Shown one piece after another: positions 46,640 to 58,044 of a DNA stretch of 64,000 bases. A program made the translations under genes and the position numbers. Source of the DNA: Macrotis lagotis. Its lineage: Eukaryota; Chordata; Mammalia; Peramelemorphia; Peramelidae. The DNA lies in contig NC_133666.1 of NCBI RefSeq assembly GCF_037893015.1, positions 462,820,867 to 462,884,866 on the forward strand. Reading direction: 5' to 3'. The notes under the pieces were generated by a model. The model had not been told where the DNA came from and did not search any database. It worked only from the letters and a program-made list of their open reading frames with translations. Every line of letters begins with the position of its first letter. The first letter of the stretch is position 1.

Positions 46640-47220
46640 GTAACAAGTTTATTATGGACCTTAAGAAGGAAGACACTGGTAAATATTTGACAATTATTTC
46701 TGACAGTGGAAAGTATAGAGGGGGTAGATTGGAAAAGTGAAAAAGGTATGTATTCAGGATACCTTTGCAAGTTTAATCTTTATTATTAACATTTTCTCCA
46801 TTGCTTTCTTAAGTTTAGACTATCAATGAAACAATGAATAAATAGACAAATAAATAAAGACCTGATTTGTAGCTTCCTGATTTCTTGAAGAACATGACAC
46901 CAGTGGGCCTCTTCTGATTCCATGATTCCAGAAGAGGAAGTGAGTCTGTTGACTTTGCACATCACCCTCTCTCTTAAATCCAACTCACTTACATATCATA
47001 GTATTGCTTCCCTGGTGTCATGGTCTTCTTGGAGAACAATCAATAACAAATTTTCACACTAAAAATTTAACACTTCACTCCCTAACCCAAAGGAGCAGGT
47101 TTTTAGTACACCTGTAACTTTCCATTTTCCTAAGGATTGTTATTTGATCTTTTAGTGGTGATATATTCAAGGAAAGCAGAAAGGAATTCTTAAGGTATGT
47201 CTGTTATCCCCAAGATGTCC
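46640..47220. other. Unassigned stretch
   Basis: Nothing recognised on either strand. Confidence 0.4.
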
Positions 47221-47224
47221 TCTG

Positions 47225-48885
47225 AAGAGGGGACTGCATTGAGTCATCTAGTCCAACCCATACCTGAAGATGAATCTTCTGTACAACTTACCTGACAAGT
47301 TAGAATCCATTGCTTGATTTCCTCAAATGAAGGAAAACATACTTGCTCTTAAGGCCATCCCATTCTATTTTTAGACAGATCTTATTCTTTAAAAGTTTTT
47401 CTTGATATTAAGCTTAAAATTGACTCTTTTCAATTTCAATCGGTTATTTACAGTTTCTCTCTCTAGGGATCTTTTGAAAAAAAATATTGTCCCTCTTTCA
47501 CATGACAGCCATTCTTAACACTAGACTCCCAATTATTATGTGCTCCCTAAGGCTTTTTTCCTCCAAACTAAACCTCTCCATTTCTTTCTACCAATACTTA
47601 TATGGCATGAATGCATGACTCTTCATTATCCTAGTTACCCTTCTCTGTATAGTCTCCAAATTATTGATTTTCCTCAAATGTGATAGACCTCTAAATACAG
47701 TGTGACCATGGTAGAATGCAATGAAACATGATTTGTGGATAGTAGTTTTCTTTTTATGCAATCCAGGATCACATTAGCTTTTGACCAGCTACTGTCTACT
47801 CTGATTGAGTTTTCACTTGACTGAGACCCTCAGATCTTTTTCAAGTTAATTATTTTCTAGCCTTTCCTTGCCCATTATATATTTGAGGAGGTTTTTTTTT
47901 TTTAAAATTCCAGGTACAAGACTTCACATTTATCTTTATTAAATGTCATCTTACTTAATTTGATCCATTGTCATCCATGTATTTGCTATCCTTGTCAGTA
48001 CTGTGTCATCTGAAAATTTGATGTCTATGATATTTCTTTTTTTCCAGATTATTAATAAAAATGGCAAATAGTAGCGGTTCAAGGACAGTGCCCAATTACA
48101 TGCCATAGAGTTGTCGTCCTTTCAAGTTGACATTGATTCATGAATGATTCCTAGGGTCAAGACATTCAACTGGTACTGAGTCTAACTAATTACACTATCT
48201 TCTAGTCCACATATTGTTATTTTTTAATAATAGCAATAGAGATTTTATCAAATGTCTTGCTAAAATCTATATATGTCAAACTTTCCCCTGATCTGCTAAG
48301 AGATTTATCATACATTCTAGAATTTTCTAAGGAATAAAAGTCAAATATACTAGATTTACACTAGTGTGTAAACTGCGCTTTCTTCCTTTTTTGTGAAAGT
48401 TGGACAACATCTACCCTTCTAAAATTTTGTGGTATGTTTCTCATTCTCTAAGATTTTTCGAAAATGACTCATAATTATATATCAAAATTTTTTCAGTGCC
48501 TGAAAATGTAGTGTATCTGAGATACATGATCTGAATTTACCATGTTACTTAATTAACTTGGTATTGACTCCAAATTAGTCTTTTTGTTCTTTTCCTTCCA
48601 GTGCGTTACCTGGTACAAAGGTGCTTCATAAATGTTTATTGACTATGACTATAGACTATTATCCTTGACAGAAAAAAAAAAAAGAATGGAAACAAGCAAT
48701 GGCTGAGCAGCTTTGTCTTCTCTTTGTCACCAATTATCATTTCCCCATCTAGTCCATGAAGAGCTTTATCCCTTATTTGATCCTCTTTTTTTCCCTCCAA
48801 TATAGTTTAGAAGAAAAATAACCTTCTTTGTTATCTTTAGCTTTCTTCACTAGATTGACTCATTTGGGGCTTTAGCCTTCCTGAC
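47225..48885 (-). repeat. L3/CR1-type LINE, long antisense copy
   Basis: Text left to right follows inverted CR1/L3: 3' region 'catctagtccaacccatacc', 'cccattctatttttagacag' and 'ctttcacatgacagccattc', then 'ccaggatcacattagctttt', 'acttcacatttatctttatt', 'tgtcatctgaaaatttgatg' and 'aaatgtcttgctaaaatcta'. The last parts include 'gagcagctttgtcttctctt' and 'cttctttgttatctttagct'. About 1.65 kb cover much of the reverse transcriptase and the 3' end on the minus strand. Stops abound. Confidence 0.75.
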
Positions 48886-48889
48886 CTTA

Positions 48890-49150
48890 TTTTAACAAAA
48901 AAGGAGAAAATAAACCTTTTTAAAGTACCTGCTCTGTGCCAGATACTGTGCTTAGCCATTTACAAATATCATCATTGGTCCTCTTTGAGATAGATGCTAT
49001 CATTATCCCCGTTTTACAGATGAGTAAACTAAGGCTGGCCATGGCTAAGTGACCTGCTCAAGGTCATACATCTTATAACTTGCTACAGGTTGTAATTTAA
49101 ATCCAGGTTTTCCTGACTCCAAGTCCAGTATTCTATGTGCTCGGCTACCT
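48890..49150 (-). repeat. MIR SINE
   Basis: 'gtgccagatactgtgcttag', 'ttttacagatgagtaaacta', 'agtgacctgctcaaggtcat' and 'gttttcctgactccaagtcc' form an almost complete inverted MIR directly beyond the L3/CR1 copy. Confidence 0.88.
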
Positions 49151-49504
49151 AGGTACCTTTCCATGCTTTTGTATTTATCCATAATTACCTGTTTCGCTTT
49201 CTTCCTTGGTCTTTTTAAAATTTAAACTAGGCAATAATTTACATACATTTTGACCTCCTGAGACAATTCCCCTCCCCTTTTCCCTTTATGGAATTATTAC
49301 CTTTTGTATCTTCAAATTTTCATTCTTGACTATTTCCAATTCCTTCTAAAAGGTTATCTAACCTACATAGTGAGTTCATGGCAGATCTACCCCTAATTGT
49401 GTATTCTTTTAATCTCTCTGTAAAATTAGGGACTTGAATCTTTGGTGTCCAATACTCTTTTCAACATTAAAATTTAAATTTCCAATCACCTTATTGAAGT
49501 CATT

Positions 49505-49672
49505 CCCAGATTAAGGAAAACTAAGAAGGAGCAGTGAAAAAAAAATGCTGACCCAGGACTTGACAATCTAGAATAGAATCATAACTCTGCTGCTTTCCAG
49601 CCATGTGACCTTGGGCAAGTCACTGAACATCTCTGAGTCTCAGGTTTCTCATCTAGAAAATGACTCGCACCT
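49505..49672 (+). repeat. MIR SINE, partial
   Basis: 'ccatgtgaccttgggcaagt', 'cactgaacatctctgagtct' and 'caggtttctcatctagaaaa' are a sense MIR core. Confidence 0.75.
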
Positions 49673-49689
49673 TTCCAGGAAACCTTTCT

Positions 49690-49870
49690 TGGTACTTTCC
49701 CAGCCCCTACTGCTAATATCTTCCTCTGAGTCTATTTCATCTATTTTATATATTTTTGTATGTTCACTTGTCTGCATGTTGCCTTCCCAATAAAATCATG
49801 GGTTCCTTGAAGACAGGGAATGTGTTTGTACTTTTCTTCTTATCCCAAGCATTTAGCATAGTGCTTAGCA
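49690..49870 (+). repeat. L2 LINE 3' end
   Basis: 'tctgcatgttgccttcccaa', 'atgggttccttgaagacagg' and 'catttagcatagtgcttagc' match the L2 terminus. Confidence 0.7.
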
Positions 49871-49871
49871 A

Positions 49872-50112
49872 AGAGGATGGCTAAGTAGTGTAGTGAACAG
49901 AATTCCAAACCTGGTAGTTTTACCTGAGTTCAAATCTGGCCTTAGATATTCCTAGCTTGTGACCCAGAACAAAATCCTACTAAACCCGATTTGCCTCAGT
50001 TTTTCATGTGTAAAATGAACTGGAGAAGGAAATGGCAAACCATTTTGATAATAGAAAAACCCAAAAGGAATCACAAAAAATCAGACAAGATGGAAAAAGT
50101 TGAATAATAACA
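49872..50112 (+). repeat. Mar1-type SINE
   Basis: 'gagttcaaatctggccttag', 'atttgcctcagtttttcatg', 'gaactggagaaggaaatggc' and 'aatcagacaagatggaaaaa' in sense order. Confidence 0.88.
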
Positions 50113-51055
50113 TGTTAGTTTACTGACTTAAATAAACTTGTCCTAAAGGATCTCAAATGTGCTGTTTAACTCTAAACCTATGATTTCTGAACATGGGTGA
50201 AACTAATTCACTGAAATGAACTGAAATTTTAATGACTGCATATATATGGGGCTTGGTTTAACCTACACCTACTGTGAGAAAAATAAGCTTAAAGTTAGGA
50301 AGCTGAAGATAAAAATTAAGAGTTAACCATCAAAAGAACTTATGCTATGAAAAGTATGCTAAGGACCCTCTTTAGTTTCTCCTTATGACCTGACTCTTAC
50401 TTAAGAGTAATAACCATATGCACAGGAGTGTAAGTAAAATCCTTTGAACTTGCCTAATGAAATCCAAGGAAATTGAGTCTAAAGACCTACATGAGTTTTC
50501 CAGAAGATCAGAAGCAGAAAATCATGTTTTCATGGGACTTTGATTTTTTTTTTAAGTAAAGCTTCCAGTTCCTGGATGACTAAGTCTATCCTTCTGGATT
50601 ACCTGGACTGCTTTGTATAGGATCCAGTGAATGCAGGGGGTCTCATCATCATCTTTTTACAGGTTGATTTCCTAGTTTTCCTTAGAGTTTCTTTTAGTTT
50701 TGTCATTCCATTTTTGTACAGGTCCAGATGGTTTTTGCAAAGAATTCCATCCTGACCAGGCAGTGCCAAAAGCAAACCTTTTGAATACACACAGAGGCAT
50801 GAGGTCCAGCAACAGAAAATGTTCCAGAAGCTGAAGCATTTGGAAAAAAAATAAAAGGCCTTAGCCAAGGAAGTAAGTGTTGAGGAAGCTAAAGATGCTT
50901 TTGTTTCAGGGATTTTTGTGTCTTCTTTAGTATTTCCATTTATAAAGGGTCTCATAAAGTCACTTTGGAAGGCCCGATGAAGGAGATTCATTATCTAAGA
51001 CCTCACTAGAGTGCAAACTCACTTAGATTCTTCCTTACAAAGAAAAACACAGTCA
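50113..51055. other. Unassigned stretch with a 130-codon minus-strand frame
   Basis: The frame at 50,599-50,991 (minus) has mixed composition, with an aromatic/cysteine-rich middle and a Lys-rich end, and matches no family I know. On the plus strand of the same stretch a Lys-rich segment and a hydrophobic segment can be read with a stop between them. I cannot decide between a chance frame and an old retrocopy. Confidence 0.25.
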
Positions 51056-51059
51056 GGGC

Positions 51060-51215
51060 ATCAATAAGCATCCTTAAATATCTACTGTGTTCTAAAAACA
51101 GAGATTCAAAGAAAAAAAAGGCAAAAAACAACTCTGGCTCTCAAGGAATTCCCATTCTAATAGGGAAATAACATAAGGGCAGAAGCTGATACTTCTCTAT
51201 GGGTTTCAAAATAAA
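51060..51215 (-). repeat. L2 LINE 3' end, antisense
   Basis: 'aataagcatccttaaatatc', 'tggctctcaaggaattccca' and 'ttctaatagggaaataacat' match the inverted terminus. Confidence 0.65.
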
Positions 51216-51629
51216 ATGAGATCCTGCTCATCTATTCCAAATATATGCCTTCCCCCCCCAAATGGCCAAGGCAACAGTAACAGTAAATGGCTGTTCAGGG
51301 TATTAAAAAGCCAACCAGCCAAAATTGCCCAAATGAGAATCAGGCAGTGGACCTAAAACATTGGAATAAGCTCATTTCTGTTCACTTTCTGTGGGAATTT
51401 ATATTTGCAGGGGCACTATGGCAATATTTGCTGTAAACAGATGTTTGTAATCACCTAGCCCAGAGATATGGAGAATAGTGGAAAGAGGTGTGAATGATTT
51501 GAAAGGAGAAAAGATTGCATTAGTACTTGTAGGCCCAGCAAATGAAAATATAGTAGGACAAACAATATTTTCCCTTGGATAGTGAATTTTTTAAAAATGA
51601 TTTTGAAATATTTTCAAGATTATTGTAAT
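51216..51629. other. Unassigned stretch
   Basis: Nothing recognised. Confidence 0.4.
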
Positions 51630-51787
51630 AGGGGGCAGCTAGGTGGCACAGTGGATAAAGCACCGGCCCTGGAGTCAGGAGTACCTGGGTTCAAATCCAG
51701 TCTCAGACACTTACTAATTACCTAGCTGTGTGGCCTTGGGCAAGCCACTTAACCCCATTTGCTTGCCAGAAAAAAAAACCTAAAAAA
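51630..51787 (+). mobile_element. WSINE1-type SINE with 14-bp target duplication
   Basis: 'gggggcagctaggtggcaca', 'caccggccctggagtcagga', 'gttcaaatccagtctcagac' and 'cttaaccccatttgcttgc' plus an A-rich tail. AAGATTATTGTAAT flanks it perfectly at 51,616-51,629 and 51,788-51,801. Its body is among the closest to the family consensus in the window. Confidence 0.97.
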
Positions 51788-52049
51788 AAGATTATTGTAA
51801 TGGGTGCTCCATAAGATTATTTTAATAGGCTAAATTTCTAAAGCAAAATACTACTGCAGTAATGTATTGGTACTCCACTTGACTCCCAGGAAAAACTTTG
51901 GCACTTTCCTTTACCTGTTTATTAGTCAGTTTTTAAAACTTCAATAATTATTGCAGCTAAGGATAAATTTGCAACAACAGAGCTGTCGATCAGCAATTGG
52001 AAGTGAGCCAGTTTATCACAACAGGAACCAAGGACACAATAAATCTCTC

Positions 52050-52563
52050 TCACATAAAAAGAGGGAGAAGGGGGGAAGAGAGAGACAGAGAGATAGAGAG
52101 ACAGAGAGAGGAAGAAAGATAGATAAACAGATAGAACACAGAGAAACAGAAAGAGAGACAGAGATAGACAGAGGCAGAGATAGAGGCCGAGAGACAGAGA
52201 GAGAGGCAGAGACAGAGACAGACATAGAGAAACAGAAACAGACAGCAACAGAGTCAGAGATAGAGAGACAGAGATATAGATAGACAGAGAGAGGGAGAGA
52301 GACTGACAGGGACAGAGACAGAGATAGGGAAATAGAGACAGAGATGGATAGAGGCAGAGACAGAGAAATAGAGATGGAGATAGATACAGAGAGACAGAGA
52401 TAAAGTCAAAGATAGAGAGAGACAGAAACAAATAGACAAAGACAGAGAGAGACAGATAGAGTCAGAGAGAGAGACAGACAGATAGAGAGACAAAGGCAGA
52501 AATAGAGACAGGGAAACAGGCAGAGGCAGAGATAGAGACAGAAAGACAGAGACAGAAATATAG

Positions 52564-52616
<53 letters not shown>

Positions 52617-52655
52617 AACAGAGACAGAGAAAAAGAAACAAAGACAGAGAGAGTT
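52050..52655. repeat. Purine-rich (GA/GACA/GATA) satellite-like tract
   Basis: About 600 bases made almost wholly of G and A, with regularly spaced C and T giving GACAGA and GATAGA units. It includes a (GATA)n patch near 52,561-52,582 and a (GA)n patch near 52,583-52,612. The Ser/Leu-rich frame of 169 codons on the minus strand and the Arg/Glu-rich frame on the plus strand are artefacts. Confidence 0.95.
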
Positions 52656-52659
52656 TTGG

Positions 52660-54357
52660 CTTGATAGGGAATTGGGTGGGGGGATACTACTGAATCTAGC
52701 AGGGAAAGAACTTATCCCTAGTACACACCAACTTTGTAAAGATATGACATTGATGGGAATAAGGTCCTGATCTCTAAGTGCTTATTGATCAGTTATTTCC
52801 AAGAACAGAACTAACATCAATTTCAAGCAGAATGACTCTGGTCCTGGTTATTTTCTCCCATTTTCCACTTGAAATGGCATATAGGAGACTGTCCCAACAT
52901 CATATACTTCATTAGAGGGTAATTTTCATCTGAGATAATCAAAGTTAAATCCTTACCCTGAATCTTGGCCACTTTAGACATTACTTAAGGAATTCATTTC
53001 TCCTTTTTGAATTTTTTGTGAATTTGGAGGGCAGGGATTGCAAAGAGACAAAGGAAAAGAAAGACACAGAATTATCATGAACCTTTTCAGACAAAAATGG
53101 AAAAATGTTCATTCTAATATTTTTCATATTTTTATGGGAAGAATATCCTAAGTAGTTCTTATAATCATGTTCCTAATTAAATAGTGTCTGAGAAGAATAG
53201 GTTAAGTAGACGCTGTTGCTGAGAACTGTTTAACAACCCAGATCTCCAGGGGAAGAATATATACATAATTTTAAGTTTAAACTGAATTATTATCACTTTT
53301 GTAAGTCTAGACAAATCAACAAAACAAGAATTCAAGGCAAGATATGTAGAGATTTCTGATATGTAAATGGTTACACTGAAAATTTAATAATTAGACCTTA
53401 GGAGCAGGTTACTACTGGTTTGGGCACATCCCTCATCTCTTCTACTACTGTTCACTATCTAGTGAGCACACTCCATCGATTCACTCTAAGGTGCACTTGC
53501 CATTTTTGCTCCACTATTTCCCAACTGTACTCCATGTCACTCTTCATCAAGGGATAAATCATAGCCACACAGGGGAAAAAACTCCATTGGAGAGCATTGA
53601 TGAAAATCTATACTTATGTTAATTACCACCATCTGCTCCCATCAGCAACCATATAGCTAAAAAAAATAATTCCCTGATGGTTAATAATTGTGGTGGCAAT
53701 AATATCAACAGCTCAATATAGCTCATTTCTGGTGGTCAGGACTTTAACTAGAATCTAGCCAGGGCTCACATTTTTACAAAAAGCAAAACACAAACAGCAA
53801 CAACAAAAAGAGTCTTTAAGTGACTTTTTGTTAAGTCCTGTAAATTGTTTTAAAACTCAGCATTATAGGCTCACATTTCAATAACTGGCCACCTGTTCTC
53901 TGAAATTTGGAATGAAATGTAAAAGATGGATAACACAGAGAAATTGTGCAAGGAGAAAATCTTTATGAGATTTTCCTGGGAACCAATTTTTATAGTATGT
54001 TTTATGTAGCATTTTTAAATGCTAAATTAACTGCCTCATGGACTGTGGCTGTGGCTCTTGAACAGATAGTAAGAACATTTCTTCCCTTGCCTTTGTAACT
54101 CTGTTTTTTTCCTCCAAGCCAGGCTTATGAACTCTATGCTCTTACAGCTTGGGGGCTATGTATTCCAGACTTGCCACTGTTCTCCTAGGTCTACAAATAC
54201 CCCTTTTGGTGTCAGACTCAGGTCAGACAATGATAAAGCCAGGGAATGAATGGCGAAGACAAATTGCTTTGGCATTTCCAGCTTCTTTTATCTAGATGGA
54301 ATCCAAATATCTACTAATTGAAAATGTTCTTTGGGAATGAGCCTTTTTTGACTTCAG
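52660..54357. other. Unassigned stretch
   Basis: About 1.7 kb with no repeat family or gene I can recognise. Confidence 0.4.
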
Positions 54358-54506
54358 CCCAATTGGAAGGATTATATATATCTCAGGCCTGGACTGAGAA
54401 TTCAGAGAATTTGAGGGAGGAGCTGAAATCAGACTTCTTTCCCTTAGGCATCAAGAGGATATGCTTCTTCAACCTTTTTAGGGTTAAAGGGGAAGACCTG
54501 AGCCTG
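54358..54506 (+). other. Exon-like segment (weak)
   Basis: A 149-base stretch, open in one frame, lies between a good acceptor (CCTTTTTTGACTTCAG) and a good donor (CTG/GTGAGT). The encoded residues (e.g. LEGLYISQAWTENSENL) match nothing I know. Such pairs arise by chance, so this is a candidate only. Confidence 0.15.
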
Positions 54507-54624
54507 GTGAGTATAGAGAAGATCAAATAAGTTATTGATACAATGAAATTTGGGGTACATGTAAATCCTACTGGCATTAAATTTTTTTCTTAAAGAAAAG
54601 GAAACAGATTTACCTATTCTCCAT

Positions 54625-54735
54625 ATTAGAGGATAACTTTGGAGCTGGAAATTACCCTTCAGGTCAGCTAGGTTTCCCTCTCCCCTCTGCCCCTGCTATT
54701 TATTTTATAGATGAGGAAATTGAAGCTAGTCCCAT
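54625..54735 (-). repeat. THER1-like SINE fragment
   Basis: 'ggataactttggagctggaa' and 'tttatagatgaggaaattga' match the inverted tail and core. Confidence 0.55.
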
Positions 54736-55563
54736 GCCACTTCAATCAGACAGGAAGAATGCCCCACTGGTTGAACTTTATCCCTTTGCCTTTTCTATCG
54801 TCTGGGCTGCTTGAGTACTCATAGTGTTTCATTGAGGTAGGAATCAACAGCTCCATGCTTTCTAATGAGATGAAGCATCCTCAGGCCTGATTATCAGCCC
54901 TGCAATTGCCTCCAAAGAATCTCCAGGCCTTCTCCTTTCAAAGCCCCACCAAGACTCATTCCTTGTTGCAAGAATTCTTATTTCCTTTTATTATTCAGGA
55001 CTTGGGTCCATTCCTTCTGCAAATTGTGGCTAACTAAAGGTCTTTCTTAATATTTACTTCAGTTCCATTGGATGTAAAGATATATTTGGAGCCTTGAGCA
55101 TGCCTTTGATAGGAAGTCAGAGAAAGAATCTTAACTATCTTGATTCTTTGTTGACATGGGAATTTTCCTCAGTCTGTGTATCCTCTGAATATAGTTTGAT
55201 CTATTGTTATCAATGGTTTGTAATTATAAATATTTAGTCCAGAGTGATTAAAATGACTTTTACTAACTTCTTTGCAAAGAAAGACCTTCTCTGCTAGTGA
55301 GGGAAGGCCCTGAATCATGACAATGTCCAGTCTTACATACAATTTGAAAGCTTTATTCCTCCCCCTTATGCCAATCATTGGTTGAGGTTACAATCTAATC
55401 AAAACCATTTTCTAATAATATGTTTTTCCTTTCCTGATCATTATACTAAGGAGCACAAGGGAGTGAATAGTGAGTGATATACATGAACTTCCTTGAGCAG
55501 GCACAAAGGACAAGGACACAGACCCTAGGTCATCCCCTGACTAGTTGAAGTTAGTTTTTGACT
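54736..55563. other. Unassigned stretch
   Basis: No repeat or gene signal recognised. Confidence 0.4.
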
Positions 55564-55577
55564 CCCCCCCCCCCCCC
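55564..55577. repeat. C14 homopolymer
   Basis: Fourteen consecutive C on the plus strand (G14 on the minus strand), the longest C/G run in the window. Confidence 0.97.
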
Positions 55578-55734
55578 AGAGAAGGAACCTTAATGATTAG
55601 TTAGGATAATTTCTTTTTGTCTTACACTATATTGTAGAGTGGTTGAGGCAACATCATTTCCTTGGTTGGATTTTCAGCAAATTTTCTGAAATGAAAAAGT
55701 TAAAATTTCAATATCTTATTTTAATTTAAATTCA

Positions 55735-55965
55735 AATCAGCAAATATTTATTGACTACTATAATAAGACAATGACCTTAGCTTTATACAAACAGTGTGGA
55801 TTCTCCATCCATCCTTCCTAAGAAGACTAAATCTTCAAGGACAAGTCTTAATTCAATAGTATACAAAATAGTAAATGAAAATACAAAGTAATGAATACAA
55901 AGTTTTTACAGTTATAGACACAGTAATCTATAACAAGAAATGCTTATAGACAGAAAATTTGAACT
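55735..55965 (-). repeat. L2 LINE 3' end, antisense
   Basis: 'cagcaaatatttattgacta' and later 'aatgaaaatacaaagtaatg' fit inverted L2. Strongly decayed. Confidence 0.4.
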
Positions 55966-56107
55966 CATAGGCCTAGATTGGGGAAAAGAACCCAGGAACT
56001 TGATTTTTGAGAGGATGAAGAGAAAAACTTGAAAGACAATGTCTCATAGGCAACTACACCAATTGCAAACTTCCTATAATGGATAGGGGCATCAACAAAT
56101 AGAAATT

Positions 56108-56354
56108 TTTCCTTCCTTCCTTCCTTCTTTCCTTCCTTCCTTCCTTCCTTCCTTCCTTCCCTCCTTCTTCCTTCCTTCCTTCCTTCCTTCCTTCCTTCCT
56201 TCCTTCCTTCCTTCCTTCCTTCCTTCCTTCCTTCCCTCCTTCTTCCTTCCTTCCTTCCCTCCTTCTTCCTTCCTTCCTCCCTCCCTTCCTTCCTTCCTTC
56301 CTTCCTTCCTTCCTTCCTTCCTTCCTTCCTTCCTTCCTTCCTTCCTTCCTTCCT
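56108..56354. repeat. (TTCC)n microsatellite
   Basis: About 245 bases of TTCC with CCCTCC and TTCTTCC interruptions. The complementary strand is a GGAA array. Lys/Glu/Gly/Arg frames here are artefacts. Confidence 0.98.
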
Positions 56355-57013
56355 TTTTTTCTGCTTCTAGCATAGTGCCTGACAAATAGTACATACATAA
56401 TAAGTGTTCACCAGCTGACTAACTGCTTCTGGGTCCAGTGACTTACCCACTATACATTCCATGTTGTCTCTCCAAAACTCATTTTTTTGGTGGGCCTTCA
56501 TGTTCCAAGCTATTCTCTGACCCAGGAAACAATAGTTATGTGAACTTTATGTGAAGCAACTCCCTATCTCAAAGGAAAGTGCAATAAAGAAGAGGCACAA
56601 TAAGTTCAGGAGTAAAGTATAATGAATAGAACATTGGACTTGGGGTTCAAAAGGATCAATTTGAAACCTAGCTTCAAATGAATGACCCATCAAGTGACAA
56701 AAGGACTCTAACATTAGTTACCTTATTCATAAAACAGGGATAATGTAGAATTGTGAAGGAAGATTTTATAAATCTTAAAATATCATTGAAATACAAGTTA
56801 TCATTTCCCTATTTTTTATTGCCTCCCATAGTTTCTTGTCCCATGCCCCTCATCTTGAATAGGGGCTGTCTAGCAAATGAGGGATACCTTTAGCATTAGA
56901 ATAAAATTCTTAGGATAATATTTAAAGTCTTCCATAGCCTTACCCCCAGGTTATTTTTTGGATGATTCCTATATTGCTATCTACTGGATTCCTTGCTATT
57001 CTCCAAATTTGAC
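56108..57013. repeat. Left arm of a large inverted duplication
   Basis: About 906 bases whose reverse complement reappears at 58,417-59,246. From the outside in: a TTCC array, an L2 3' end (about 56,359-56,420), unclassified sequence, a MIR SINE (about 56,605-56,800) and an L2 ORF2-end piece (about 56,890-57,013). By eye the non-microsatellite part differs at roughly 20-25 of about 630 positions, mostly transitions. One 28-base block present in the right arm (around 58,443-58,472) is missing here. The arm ends at 57,013, where an inverted SINE-head remnant (ccactgtgccacctagctgc) begins. This copy looks derived. Confidence 0.93.
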
Positions 57014-57524
57014 CACTCCACTGTGCCACCTAGCTGCCCTTATAACTGAGTTTTGAGCTGTGGTTGACTTGGTATTCAACGACATTCCTTTCCCCTTGAG
57101 ATTTCTCTAGCCAGATATGCCCTTCTAAAAACCCTGAATGGGTTAGCAGAGAACAGAATTAGTACTCAAATTACTGGATGCGCTATGCAGCAAAAATGTC
57201 AGTTCTCGTCTTGCAAGAGTGAGGAGCATTGATTGTATTATTTGTGAAGCAGACTCCATCAGACTGGAAGGGACTAGTCTTTTATCATTGTAGTCCCAAA
57301 CCAGTTTATTGCATTCTGTATTTTGCTGCTTTAAATATATTAAGTAATTAATTATGGATTTCATGCTTTCCTTGGGAGCAAAACAGCCTATTCTGGCCTA
57401 TACATACCCGGAGGTTCATCAATATGCCCATAGGGCTCAAATTGTAATCAAGGAAAGTGATCATATTTGGTACCTCTGGGTTTCTGCAATCATATTAAAA
57501 TTTCTATACCTTGTTTTCATTTGA

Positions 57525-57640
57525 ATTCAATTCAACAAATATTAAGTGATCATTGTTCTAGACATGGAAAAACAAAGGCAGAAACAAAAGAGTCTTTTCC
57601 CTGAAGAAAATTGCATTTTACTTGGGCACTTACAATATTG
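57525..57640 (-). repeat. L2 LINE 3' end, antisense
   Basis: 'attcaacaaatattaagtga', 'gttctagacatggaaaaaca' and 'ttttccctgaagaaaattgc' match the inverted terminus. Confidence 0.6.
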
Positions 57641-57887
57641 TGGTTGTTTAGACAGTTTTAGTCATGTCTAATTCTTCATCACCCACTTTTTTCTGAGAAA
57701 GGGGTTCTTGGCAAAGATGCTGGAGTCGTTTGCCATTTTGTTCTCCAAATCATTTTACAGATGAGAAAACAGGATTAAATGACTTGTCCAAGGTCACAAA
57801 GCTAGTAAGTGTCTGAGGTGACATTTGAGCTCAGGTCCTCCTGACTATATCACTAATACTCTATCCACTATACTACCTAGTTGCCCA
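57641..57887 (-). repeat. Mar1-type SINE
   Basis: 'agttttagtcatgtctaatt', 'ttggcaaagatgctggagtc', 'cattttacagatgagaaaac', 'ggtcacaaagctagtaagtg' and 'ctacctagttgccca' in reverse order. Confidence 0.92.
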
Positions 57888-58044
57888 GCAACAACATGCT
57901 CCTTTATAACTAAATAACTAGATACATGCATGGATAAATTGATAATAGATCAATGAATAAATAGATAAATAATTAAATGATATATAGATAGATAATGTGA
58001 AGATGAAAAATGCTAAAAAAAAAGAAAAGAAGTTAAAAAGATTA

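Noticed and set aside
52016..52493. Long Ser/Leu-rich and Arg/Glu-rich open frames
   Set aside because: They are translations of the purine-rich simple-repeat tract and lack any domain.
56054..56398. Lys/Glu/Gly/Arg repeat proteins over the TTCC array, and the same over 58,954-59,412
   Set aside because: Pure microsatellite translations; both strands are open simply because of the tetranucleotide repeat.
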